DNA of 64,000 nt from Paenarthrobacter aurescens (GTDB lineage: Bacteria; Actinomycetota; Actinomycetes; Actinomycetales; Micrococcaceae): contig NZ_JAOEFX010000008.1 of the NCBI RefSeq assembly GCF_025421775.1, forward strand, positions 1 to 64,000, given 5' to 3'. The notes under the pieces are model-generated. The model saw only the letters and a list, made by a program, of their open reading frames with translations. It had not been told where the DNA came from and did no database searches. Position numbers and translations under genes: made by a program. Below, in pieces: positions 17,125-24,902 of the stretch. Position 1 is the stretch's first letter. Every line of letters starts with the position of its first letter.

Positions 17125-18807
17125 TCAGCCCAGCAGCGCCCTGCGCAACACGTCCAAACCGACCGAGCCGATGTTGAGCGCCTTGCTGTGGAAGGACTTG
17201 AGATCGAAGCCTTCACGGGACTCCAGCTCGGCACGGATCTGCTCCCACAGACGCTGCCCCACCTTGTAGGACGGAGCTTGTCCCGGCCAGCCGAGGTAGC
17301 GGGTGAATTCGAACTGGAGCTGGCCTTCACTGATGTCGAGGTTGGCTTTGAGGAAGTCGAAGCCCTTCTCGGGCGTCCAGGTGCCGGTACCCCAACGTTC
17401 GGGGACGGGGAGCTCCAGGTGGACGCCGATGTCGAACACTACGCGGGCTGCCCGCATTCGTTGGCCATCCAGCATGCCCATGTGGTCACCCGGGTCTTTG
17501 AGGTAGCCCAGTTCCAGCATGAGCTGCTCGGCGTAGAGCGCCCAGCCTTCACCGTGGCCTGAGACCCAGCAAACATTGCGGCGCCAGTTGTTCAAGAGTT
17601 CCCGGCGGTAGGTTGCCGTGGCGACTTGGAGGTGGTGGCCGGGCACCCCTTCGTGGAAAACGGTGGTGGTTTCGGACCATGTGGTGAAAGTGTCCTCGCC
17701 TGCTGGAACTGACCACCACATACGTCCGGGCCGGGAGAAGTCGTCGGAAGGGCCGGTGTAGTAGATGCCGCCCTCGTCGGTGGGGGCGATCATGCACTCG
17801 AGGGTTTTCATGACGTCCGGGATGTCGAAGTGGACATCGGCCAGCTCGGAGACAGCGCGGTCGGAGAGTTCCTGCATCCAGGCTTTCAAGGCGTCGGTGC
17901 CCTTGATCTGGCGGGCAGGGTCGCTATTGAGGATGGCCTTGGCTTCTTCAATGGAGGCGCCGGGCTTGATCTGCGCCGCGACCTTCTCCTGCTCGCCGAT
18001 GAGCCGCTCAAGTTCCTGGACGCCCCAAGCGTAGGTCTCTTCCAGATCTACTTCGGCGCCAACGAATGAACGCGAGGCCAGCGCGTAGCGTTCGCGCCCG
18101 ACTGCGTCCTTCTCCGGCGCCAGGGGCAGGAGTTCGTCCCGAAGGAATCCACCCAAGGCGCTGTACGCAGAACGCGCGGCCGCAGTCCCGGCGTCGAGCC
18201 TTGACTGAACCTCGGCGGGCAGCGGCGAGCCATCAATAGCAGCGTTGGTGGCCATTTTGGCGAAGAAGCCGTCCTCTGAGGCGTAGCGGCCGGTCTGCTC
18301 GATGACGATCCGGACTTGGCGGGCGGCGGCGACTTTTCCGTCGGCAGCAGCGGAGCGAAGCGACTCAATATAGCCCTCAACAGCCCCGGGAACATTGGCC
18401 GCGCGGCCGGCGATGTGCTCCCAGTGCTCCACGGTGTCGGTGGGCATGAGGTCGAAAATGGCGCGAATGTCCTGGGCAGGAGAGGCAATGTTGTTCAGGT
18501 CGGCGGCGTCCCAACCGGACTCGTGGATCTCCAGTTCCAGGCCGAGCCGCTCGCGCATGGCGTCGGGGGTGACGGCATCCACATCATCGGACGGCTCAAG
18601 GCCTGCCAAGGCATCCAAGGCCAACTTTGTGGCTTCCGCATGAGCCTCGGCACCGGCAGGGGAGTAGTCCTGGTATTCGGTTTCGTGTCCGGGCAAGCCC
18701 AGCGTGGTGGCGAAGCTGGGATTGAGTTCGATCAACTTTTCTGTGTACGCGTCAGCGACGGCATCGATGGCGGACTTCGGGCGTACAGGAGTGTTTGCAG
18801 TAGTCAC
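17125..18807 (-). CDS. DUF885 family (HExxH-like) putative metallopeptidase
   Basis: A 560-residue DUF885 protein, a family related to zinc carboxypeptidase/gluzincin-like enzymes. The zinc-binding motif FHEGVPGHHLQ is at about residue 384-394 and is followed by the family's GHGEGWALYAEQLM segment, whose glutamate is the likely third ligand. No signal peptide is visible, so it is probably cytoplasmic. The start is GTG 18807, directly before MTTANTPVRP. The C-terminus (QIRAELESREGFDLKSF, LNIGSVGLDVLRRALLG) is the portion present as a decayed copy at 15826-15985. Substrate unknown. Confidence 0.85.
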   Translation of the reverse strand: MTTANTPVRPKSAIDAVADAYTEKLIELNPSFATTLGLPGHETEYQDYSPAGAEAHAEATKLALDALAGLEPSDDVDAVTPDAMRERLGLELEIHESGWDAADLNNIASPAQDIRAIFDLMPTDTVEHWEHIAGRAANVPGAVEGYIESLRSAAADGKVAAARQVRIVIEQTGRYASEDGFFAKMATNAAIDGSPLPAEVQSRLDAGTAAARSAYSALGGFLRDELLPLAPEKDAVGRERYALASRSFVGAEVDLEETYAWGVQELERLIGEQEKVAAQIKPGASIEEAKAILNSDPARQIKGTDALKAWMQELSDRAVSELADVHFDIPDVMKTLECMIAPTDEGGIYYTGPSDDFSRPGRMWWSVPAGEDTFTTWSETTTVFHEGVPGHHLQVATATYRRELLNNWRRNVCWVSGHGEGWALYAEQLMLELGYLKDPGDHMGMLDGQRMRAARVVFDIGVHLELPVPERWGTGTWTPEKGFDFLKANLDISEGQLQFEFTRYLGWPGQAPSYKVGQRLWEQIRAELESREGFDLKSFHSKALNIGSVGLDVLRRALLG

Positions 18808-18874
18808 CCACAGAGCCTAGCCGCGACGCCGCCTACGTGAAAGGGTTGTTGAACTTTTCTATGTGCGGGAAAAA

Positions 18875-19132
18875 CTAGCCGCGGCTGCGCTTCCACGCGC
18901 CAGGACCCGGGGAGGGGTCCAGCCGGAGTTGCTGGCGACGCACCCAGTGCCGGACATTCGGCTTGGAAGCGGCCGTCGCTTCAGGGGCACCAAGGGAAAC
19001 CACGACGGCGGCAATCGCCGCGAGCTCTTCGGCCGTTGGTTCGCCCTTGACCACCGAAAACAGCGGCGCAGCGGCTGCTTCAGCGGGTACCTGATCAGGC
19101 GCGGAATCAGCCCGGTGCTTCGGCGTGCTCAC
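18875..19132 (-). CDS. accE: Acyl-CoA carboxylase epsilon subunit
   Basis: A small (85-residue) subunit that in actinobacteria stabilises or activates the alpha-beta acyl-CoA carboxylase complex. The GTG start overlaps the TGA of the carboxyltransferase gene by four bases (GTGA), as expected for a coupled accD-accE pair. Diagnostic features are the FSVVKGEPTAEELAAIAAVV helix and the C-terminal Trp/Arg/Pro segment (HWVRRQQL, PGPGAWKRSRG). The N-terminal ~22 residues are disordered. Recognised from context and motif; it is easily missed because of its size. Confidence 0.85.
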   Translation of the reverse strand: MSTPKHRADSAPDQVPAEAAAAPLFSVVKGEPTAEELAAIAAVVVSLGAPEATAASKPNVRHWVRRQQLRLDPSPGPGAWKRSRG

Positions 19133-20712
19133 AGCGGGATGTTTCCGTGCTTCTTGGTGGGGAGGCTGGCGCGCTTGTCGCGGAGGGCGCGGAGGCCGCG
19201 GATGATCTGGAGGCGCGTGTCGGACGGAGCGATGACGGCGTCCACGTAGCCCAGCTGAGCTGCTTGGTACGGGTTGAGGAGTTCTTCCTCGTAGCCCTGG
19301 ATGATCTCGGCGCGCTTGGCTTCCACGTCGCCACCGGCTTCGGCAACGGCAGCAAGGTCGCGGCGGTACAGGATATTCACGGCCCCCTGGGCGCCCATGA
19401 CGCCGATCTGGGCTGTGGGCCAAGCGAGGTTGAGGTCTGCGCCGAGCTTCTTGGAGCCCATCACGATGTACGCTCCTCCGTAAGCCTTACGGGTGATCAC
19501 CGTGAGCTTGGGGACCGTTGCTTCGGCGTAGGCGTAGAGGAGCTTGGCGCCGCGGCGGATGATGCCTTGGAACTCCTGGTCCTTGCCGGGAAGGAAGCCG
19601 GGGACGTCCACCAGGGTGATGATGGGAACGTTGAACGCGTCGCAGTGACGGACAAAGCGGGCAGCCTTTTCCGAGGCGGAGATGTCCAGGGTTCCGGCAA
19701 ACTGCATGGGCTGGTTGGCCACGATGCCCACGGTGTGTCCCTCAACGCGGCCGTAGCCGATCATCACGTTGGGGGCGTACAGGGACTGCATTTCCAGGAA
19801 GTGCGCGTCGTCCACGATCTGCTCAATGACCTTGCGCATGTCGTACGGCTGGTTGGCGGAATCGGGAATCAGCCCGTCCAAGGCGAGGTCGTCGTCGTTG
19901 AGTTCCAGTTCCTGGTCGTGTTCCACAACCGGGGCTTCGGACAGGTTGTTGGACGGCAGGAAGTCAAGGAGTTCGCGGACGAACTCAATGGCATCTGCTT
20001 CGTCGGAAGCGAGATAAGTGGAGGTGCCGGTGGTGGCGTTGTGCTGCCGCGCGCCGCCGAGGGTTTCCATGTCTACGTCTTCGCCGGTGACAGTCTTGAT
20101 GACGTCCGGGCCGGTGATGAACATGTGCGAGGTTTTGTCCACCATGACCACGTAGTCGGTCAGGGCGGGGGAGTACGCGGCGCCGCCGGCGCACGGACCC
20201 ATGATGAGGGAGATCTGCGGGACCACGCCGGATGCGTGGACGTTGTTGCGGAAGATGTCAGCGAACATGGCCAGGGAGGCCACGCCTTCCTGGATACGCG
20301 CGCCGCCGCCGTCGTTGATACCGACAACGGGGCAACCGTTGCGGAGGGCAAATTCCTGGACCTTGACGATTTTCTCGCCGTTGACCTGGCTCAGGGAGCC
20401 GCCGTAGACGCTGAAGTCCTGGCTGTAGATCGCGATGAGCCGGCCATCCACGGTGCCGTATCCGGAAACCACGCCGTCGCCGAGCGGCTTCTTCTTCTCC
20501 ATGCCAAAAGCTGTGGAGCGGTGCACTGCCAGGGCGTCGAACTCGACGAACGAGCCCGGATCGACCAAGAGGTCAATGCGTTCGCGGGCTGTGTTCTTGC
20601 CCCGTGCGTGCTGCTTCTCAATCGCTTCCGGGCCGGAAGGTTGCTCTGCACGGGCCTGGCGGTCGCGGAAGTCGGCAATCTTTCCCGCTGTCGTTGTCAG
20701 ATCGTGGCTCAT
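19129..20712 (-). CDS. accD: Acyl-CoA carboxylase beta subunit (carboxyltransferase, AccD5/PccB type)
   Basis: Transfers the carboxyl group from biotin to acetyl- or propionyl-CoA. The 527 residues contain two crotonase-fold halves: the N-terminal half with GDGVVSGYGTVDGR, GGGARIQEG and the GPCAGGAAYSPA oxyanion loop, and the C-terminal half with DVPGFLPG and RKAYGGAYIVMGSK. Start ATG 20712, with GGAG 7 bases upstream; a TTG one codon earlier is possible. It overlaps accE by four bases. The promoter region is shared with the divergent SDR gene and holds two palindromes (20840-20854, 20883-20906). The alpha subunit is encoded at 132-1946, and BirA downstream would biotinylate it. Confidence 0.95.
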   Translation of the reverse strand: MSHDLTTTAGKIADFRDRQARAEQPSGPEAIEKQHARGKNTARERIDLLVDPGSFVEFDALAVHRSTAFGMEKKKPLGDGVVSGYGTVDGRLIAIYSQDFSVYGGSLSQVNGEKIVKVQEFALRNGCPVVGINDGGGARIQEGVASLAMFADIFRNNVHASGVVPQISLIMGPCAGGAAYSPALTDYVVMVDKTSHMFITGPDVIKTVTGEDVDMETLGGARQHNATTGTSTYLASDEADAIEFVRELLDFLPSNNLSEAPVVEHDQELELNDDDLALDGLIPDSANQPYDMRKVIEQIVDDAHFLEMQSLYAPNVMIGYGRVEGHTVGIVANQPMQFAGTLDISASEKAARFVRHCDAFNVPIITLVDVPGFLPGKDQEFQGIIRRGAKLLYAYAEATVPKLTVITRKAYGGAYIVMGSKKLGADLNLAWPTAQIGVMGAQGAVNILYRRDLAAVAEAGGDVEAKRAEIIQGYEEELLNPYQAAQLGYVDAVIAPSDTRLQIIRGLRALRDKRASLPTKKHGNIPL

Positions 20713-20839
20713 CAAGTGTCTCCGGCTCTGTAGCTGATTTTCGCTGGCGCAGTTCGGTGTTGGTCCCGAAGCTTAAGTAGCTTCCGTACAAAGAACAGGC
20801 CCCGCAGGCCAGTCTAGTGACGCCTTTGCCGCGAACCGC

Positions 20840-20854
20840 TGTAGAAACCCTACA
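20840..20854. promoter_or_regulatory. Candidate operator upstream of accD
   Basis: Inverted repeat TGTAG-N5-CTACA, 128 bases before the accD start. On the minus strand it reads TTGTAGGGTTTCTACA, differing at one spacer base from TTGTAGGGTTGCTACA found upstream of the alpha-subunit gene. Confidence 0.6.
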
Positions 20855-20882
20855 ATTTTCCGCGACCAAGCCAAAGCAATCG

Positions 20883-20906
20883 CTATGTTACCCGTCAGTA
20901 ACATAG
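20883..20906. promoter_or_regulatory. Perfect 9-bp inverted repeat upstream of the SDR gene
   Basis: CTATGTTAC-CCGTCA-GTAACATAG ends 18 bases before the SDR start codon, where it would overlap the promoter. Its form is that of a TetR-family operator, plausibly for a fatty-acid or acyl-CoA-responsive repressor. It could control both the SDR gene and the divergent accD. Confidence 0.65.
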
Positions 20907-20924
20907 TTGCGTTAGAGTGTCCCC

Positions 20925-21803
20925 ATGACTTCAAGCAATGACGCTTCCCGCGCACTTTCGCAGGCTGATACTCCCTACGTCGCCACCGGTTCGCTCGCGG
21001 GCCGGACCATCCTGATGTCCGGTGGCAGCCGGGGCATCGGCTTGGCCATCGCCACCCGCGCGGCCCGCGATGGCGCCAATATCGTGCTCATGGCCAAGAC
21101 GGGGGACCCCCATCCCAAACTCGAAGGCACAGTCTTCACCGCCGCGGATCAACTGGTCGCGGCCGGCGGCCAGGCATTGCCACTCGTCGGGGACGTCCGC
21201 AACGATGACGACGTCGCCGCAGCGGTAGCCGCCGCCGTCGAGCGTTTCGGAGGGATCGACGTCGTGGTTAACAACGCCTCGGCGATCGACCTGTCCCGCA
21301 CCGATGCCGTTGACATGAAGCGCTACGACCTCATGCAGGACATCAACGTCCGCGGAACCTTCCTGCTCTCCAAGCTGGCGCTTCCTGCGTTGAGGGAATC
21401 CAGCCACGCCCACATCCTCACATTGTCTCCGCCGCTGAACCTGGACCCCAAATGGGCCGGCATGCATCTGGCCTACACCATGGCCAAGTACGGAATGAGC
21501 CTGACCACCCTGGGATTGGCCGAAGAGCTCAAGAAGGACGGCGTCTCAGTCAACTCGCTCTGGCCTTGCACGCTCATTGACACGGCTGCGATCCGCAACA
21601 TGCCCGGCGGGCAGCAAATCGTCCAGGCCGCACGCGGTCCCGAAATCATGGCCGACGCCGCGCATGCTGTCCTGACGGGTACGGGGGCAACGGGGAAGTT
21701 CTTCACCGATGAAGAGGTCCTCCGCGCGGCTGGTGTGTCGGACTTTTCGCCATACAGCCTGGGCGCCCCCGAAGACCGCTTGGTTCCTGACATCTTTCTC
21801 TAA
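20925..21803 (+). CDS. Short-chain dehydrogenase/reductase (HSDL2-like)
   Basis: An NAD(P)-dependent oxidoreductase of 292 residues. The Rossmann nucleotide motif is SGGSRGIG (residues 32-39), followed by the structural NNAS motif and the catalytic YTMAK (Tyr-x3-Lys). The pattern of MAKTGDPHPKLEGT after the second strand and the SPPLNLDPKW active-site loop is typical of the hydroxysteroid-dehydrogenase-like-2 subgroup linked to lipid metabolism. It lies divergently from accD with a shared regulatory region, which also points to lipid metabolism. Substrate not determinable. Confidence 0.88.
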   Translation: MTSSNDASRALSQADTPYVATGSLAGRTILMSGGSRGIGLAIATRAARDGANIVLMAKTGDPHPKLEGTVFTAADQLVAAGGQALPLVGDVRNDDDVAAAVAAAVERFGGIDVVVNNASAIDLSRTDAVDMKRYDLMQDINVRGTFLLSKLALPALRESSHAHILTLSPPLNLDPKWAGMHLAYTMAKYGMSLTTLGLAEELKKDGVSVNSLWPCTLIDTAAIRNMPGGQQIVQAARGPEIMADAAHAVLTGTGATGKFFTDEEVLRAAGVSDFSPYSLGAPEDRLVPDIFL

Positions 21804-21858
21804 GCGGATTCCCAGCCGCTTTCCTGTTCACGGGCCATCCCGGGACGCCGCAACTGGA

Positions 21859-21864
21859 TAGGAT
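21859..21864 (+). promoter_or_regulatory. -10 element for a leaderless birA transcript
   Basis: TAGGAT lies six bases before the birA ATG and no Shine-Dalgarno is present. This matches the TAnnnT-plus-seven spacing of leaderless actinobacterial mRNAs. No good -35 box was seen. Confidence 0.45.
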
Positions 21865-21870
21865 TCAGCT

Positions 21871-22794
21871 ATGGATGCCGAACAGCCCGAGAGCAGCGAA
21901 CCCCACGTCCCGACCAGCGGTCCGGAGAGGGCCGCCTTGGATCGTGAAGCCTTGCTGCAGCCGGACTTCCTTTCAGCCGCGGGCATTTCGCAACTGACCA
22001 TCGTCGAATCCACAGGGTCCACCAACCAGGACTTGGTGCGGGCTGTCACCGTTGAGCCCAAAAAGTGGGCTGATCTTGCGGTGTTGACCGCCGAGCACCA
22101 AACGGCGGCGCGTGGACGGCTGGACCGGCACTGGGAATCACCGGAGCGCTCCGCTGTGTCCGTTTCCATGGTGCTGCGTCCCGTAACTGCTGAAGGCATG
22201 CCCGTTCCAACGCAAAGTTACTCGTGGCTGTCTCTCCTGGCCGCCGTCGCATTGCGCGAGGCTTTGCAGGAAACAGCCGGTGTGACAGCTAAGATCAAGT
22301 GGCCCAACGACGTCCTGGTCAAAGGGCGCAAGATCGCAGGCATCCTCGCGCAGATGACGGCCTTGGGCGATGGATCCGTTCCTGCCGTGATCCTGGGTGT
22401 GGGGCTCAATGTGACGCTGGCCGAGGATGAGTTGCCGGTTCCAACGGCAACGTCCCTGGCTTTGGAAGGCGCCACGACGACGGACCGCACCGCGCTGCTG
22501 AAAAGCTACCTTTCGCGATTTGCCCGGCTTTACCGCAGCTTCTGCAATTCCGAAGGAGACCCTTCCGCCGGTCTGGACGGAGGACCGTCGCTGCACAAAC
22601 GTGTTGAGTCTGCCATGGTCACGCTGGGCCGCGAAGTGCGGGCGCACTTGCCCGGTGATCACGAACTTGTAGGGCATGCCTCACGCCTTGACGAGCATGG
22701 CTCGTTGCTGGTGGTGGACCATGGCGGCAGGGAGCATGTCGTCACAGCCGGGGATGTGGTGCACTTGCGCGCTACGGAAAGCGGTTATGCGTAA
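21871..22794 (+). CDS. birA: Biotin--[acetyl-CoA-carboxylase] ligase
   Basis: Activates biotin to biotinyl-AMP and attaches it to the BCCP lysine (EAMKMEQP) of the carboxylase alpha subunit. The 307 residues contain ESTGSTNQDL, the ARGRLDRHWESP adenylate-binding loop (GRGRxxRxW class), the catalytic KWPNDVLVKGRKIAGIL, VILGVGLNV, and a C-terminal SH3-like domain (TLGREVRAHLP). There is no N-terminal DNA-binding domain, so it is a monofunctional (group I) ligase. The next gene starts inside its last codons (8-base overlap). Its proximity to acc genes is conserved in actinobacteria. Confidence 0.94.
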   Translation: MDAEQPESSEPHVPTSGPERAALDREALLQPDFLSAAGISQLTIVESTGSTNQDLVRAVTVEPKKWADLAVLTAEHQTAARGRLDRHWESPERSAVSVSMVLRPVTAEGMPVPTQSYSWLSLLAAVALREALQETAGVTAKIKWPNDVLVKGRKIAGILAQMTALGDGSVPAVILGVGLNVTLAEDELPVPTATSLALEGATTTDRTALLKSYLSRFARLYRSFCNSEGDPSAGLDGGPSLHKRVESAMVTLGREVRAHLPGDHELVGHASRLDEHGSLLVVDHGGREHVVTAGDVVHLRATESGYA

Positions 22795-23380
22795 GGAGCT
22801 GCTTCCGGGGGAGCAGGTCATCACCATCACGCGTCAACAGGCCCGCTCCCTCTTCTTCCCGGTGCTGGCCTTCGTTATTGTTCCTGCCTTGGCGGCTTAC
22901 GCCTGCGCCTGGGTGGTCAAGGGGAATGCGCAGCGACTTGCACCGTTCATTACAGTGGAATGGACGCCGTGGCTCATGGGCACGGCGGTGGTGCTTGCTG
23001 CATGGCTGTTAATTGCCTACAGCGTCAAACGGATTGTGCGATGGCGTTCCATCCGGTACATCCTGACGAGCCGGCGGATACTTGCCAAGTACGGAATGTT
23101 TCGGCGCCGTGACTGGCAGGTGTCACTGATGGCCGTCCGCAATGTGGGCATCCATCAGAGCTTGCTCCAACGAGCATTGCACTCCGGGAATATATCCTTG
23201 GATACCGGGCACTCCGGAACTGCCGTCCTGGCAGACGTTCCCGAAGCCGGGAAATTCCGGGGATTCATTCTTGACGCGATGGACGAACTCCCGCAAGGTG
23301 AGGTTTTTGAGGGCGAAGTGCTGGGGGATTTTGAAGAATTGCCGTGGGAATTGAGAGAAGGTGGAAGAGATGAGCGTTGA
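22787..23380 (+). CDS. Membrane protein with bacterial PH domain (DUF304/bPH2)
   Basis: A 197-residue protein with two N-terminal TM helices (FFPVLAFVIVPALAAYACAW and, after a short loop, WLMGTAVVLAAWLLIAYSV). A cytoplasmic PH-like domain follows, recognisable from RSIRYILTSRRILAKYGMF, DWQVSLMAVRNVGIHQSLLQ and GNISLDTG. Start ATG 22787 overlaps the birA stop (8 bases), and its own stop overlaps the cyclase start (11 bases), so the three genes form an operon. The role of such PH proteins is mostly unknown; membrane tethering is inferred. Confidence 0.85.
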   Translation: MRKELLPGEQVITITRQQARSLFFPVLAFVIVPALAAYACAWVVKGNAQRLAPFITVEWTPWLMGTAVVLAAWLLIAYSVKRIVRWRSIRYILTSRRILAKYGMFRRRDWQVSLMAVRNVGIHQSLLQRALHSGNISLDTGHSGTAVLADVPEAGKFRGFILDAMDELPQGEVFEGEVLGDFEELPWELREGGRDER

Positions 23381-24548
23381 GGATCAGCAGTCCGGCGAGG
23401 ACTTGGACCAGGAGTTCGACGCCGTCCCCGAACCTTCCGTGGACGAGGATACCGAGGCCGGGCCTGCTCCGGTAGCGGTCCAGACAGGCCCGCCCACCGG
23501 AGTGATGTCCGCGGAGCGCCTGGCTATCAAGGCGCTGGAAGCAAAGCTGCTGGGTGGCGAACGCAAGCTCCGCCGTCGTGAAGTTGCCGCCGGTGCAGGC
23601 GTGTCCATTCTGTCCGCCCGCAAAATTTGGCGTGCCCTCGGATTCCCGAACTTCGGCGACGAAGACGTTGCCTTCACAGAACGGGACCAAGCGGCGCTGT
23701 CCACCATTCTGGACCTCGTCCGGGCAGGCATCCTTACCGAGGAAGCTGCCATCTCCGTCACCCGTTCCATCGGGCAGATGACGGACCGCATGGTGGTCTG
23801 GCAGATCGAAGCCCTGGTGGAGGACATGGTGTCCGAGCAGGGGATTCCGGATGCGGTGGCCCGTAAACAACTCGTGGGTCAGTTGCCCGCCTTGGTCGAT
23901 TCCCTCGAAGAAATCCTTGTCTACTCATACCGCCGTCAACTCAACGCGGGCGTGCAGCGCCTCGCGGTAAGGGCTGAGGCAGGGCTGCAGGCCAGCGAGG
24001 AAGGCCGCGAGGGCGACGAAGACGATTCGCCGTTGCCCCTGGCCCGGGCCGTGGGCTTCGCCGACCTCGTCTCCTATACCAGCCTCTCGCGCCGCATGAA
24101 TGAGAAGACCCTCGCCCAGTTGGTACAGCGCTTTGAGAACAAGTGCGCCGAAATCATTTCCGTAGGTGGCGGCCGGCTGGTCAAGACCGTGGGCGACGAA
24201 GTTCTCTACATCGCCGAGACCCCCGCTGCCGGGGCCGAGATCTCCCTGGCGTTGGCCCAGGCCTTCACCGAGGACGAAATTCTGCCGCAATGCCGCGTCT
24301 CCATGGTCTGGGGCCGCATTCTGTCCAGGCTGGGCGACATCTACGGACCCACCGTCAACCTCGCTGCCCGGCTCACCACCCTGGCCCAGCCCGGCACGGT
24401 CCTGGTGGACGCGATGACAGCTGCTGCGCTGGGGCAGGATGACCGCTTTGTCCTGGTTCCGCAGAAGTCGGAGAATGTCCGTGGCTTCGGCGAAATCCAT
24501 CCCGTGATGCTGGCCCGAGGCCGCGGCAAGGGTCTGGTGCTGGACTAG
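23370..24548 (+). CDS. Class III adenylate cyclase with N-terminal regulatory domain
   Basis: Makes cAMP from ATP. Residues ~45-205 resemble the autoinhibitory 'Ad_Cy_reg' domain of the pH-sensing mycobacterial cyclase Rv1264 (RRREVAAGAGVSILSARKIW, DVAFTERDQAALSTILDLVR). The catalytic domain carries both metal aspartates (VGFADLVSYTSL and VKTVGDEVLY), the adenine-selecting lysine (VKTVGDE) and DIYGPTVNLAARLT with the transition-state Asn/Arg. All active-site residues look intact. The 392-residue length matches Rv1264 (397). ATG 23370 is preferred over GTG 23361 because of the AGAAGGTGG site. It is last in the birA-PH-cyclase operon, and a repeat/hairpin element follows. Confidence 0.9.
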   Translation: MSVEDQQSGEDLDQEFDAVPEPSVDEDTEAGPAPVAVQTGPPTGVMSAERLAIKALEAKLLGGERKLRRREVAAGAGVSILSARKIWRALGFPNFGDEDVAFTERDQAALSTILDLVRAGILTEEAAISVTRSIGQMTDRMVVWQIEALVEDMVSEQGIPDAVARKQLVGQLPALVDSLEEILVYSYRRQLNAGVQRLAVRAEAGLQASEEGREGDEDDSPLPLARAVGFADLVSYTSLSRRMNEKTLAQLVQRFENKCAEIISVGGGRLVKTVGDEVLYIAETPAAGAEISLALAQAFTEDEILPQCRVSMVWGRILSRLGDIYGPTVNLAARLTTLAQPGTVLVDAMTAAALGQDDRFVLVPQKSENVRGFGEIHPVMLARGRGKGLVLD

Positions 24549-24579
24549 GCGCCTGCTCACAGCCCGCATTCCAAAGCGC

Positions 24580-24679
24580 ACGCTCTCTCACCTCCCTCGG
24601 GCTTAAGCCGAACGCTCTCTCACCTCCCGTCGTGTTCTGCCCGGCGCTCTCTCACTTCCTTCAGGAAAGTGAGAGAGCG
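24580..24679. repeat. REP-like palindromic element, second copy of the family
   Basis: CGCTCTCTCACCTCC, CGCTCTCTCACCTCC and CGCTCTCTCACTTCC occur three times in direct orientation. The last forms a hairpin with GGAAAGTGAGAGAGCG (24645-24679). The core matches the palindrome at 2813-2861 (GCTCGCTCACTT), and both have a CCGAACGCTC stretch. The hairpin ends in CCCTGTTTTGG and may terminate the cyclase operon. The remaining bases to 24902 hold no gene; a possible promoter for the giant gene (TAGACT at 24882-24887) is weak. Confidence 0.75.
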
Positions 24680-24902
24680 TCCCTGTTTTGGGGGCGTTTG
24701 GTGATAGGGGATCGGGGGCGGCCCGGGCGGTAAACCGGGGAGCCGGACAGGGGTGTTGACGCGTGGGTACTCAGGGGATGAACGACGCGACTTAGCTAAT
24801 CGATGGAGTAAACCGGTAGGCTTTGCGTTGTTTGTATCGTGTTTCGCCGTGGGGGTCGGCGCCGGCTGCTTTCATGCTGCCTAGACTGTGGGGGATTGTG
24901 GG

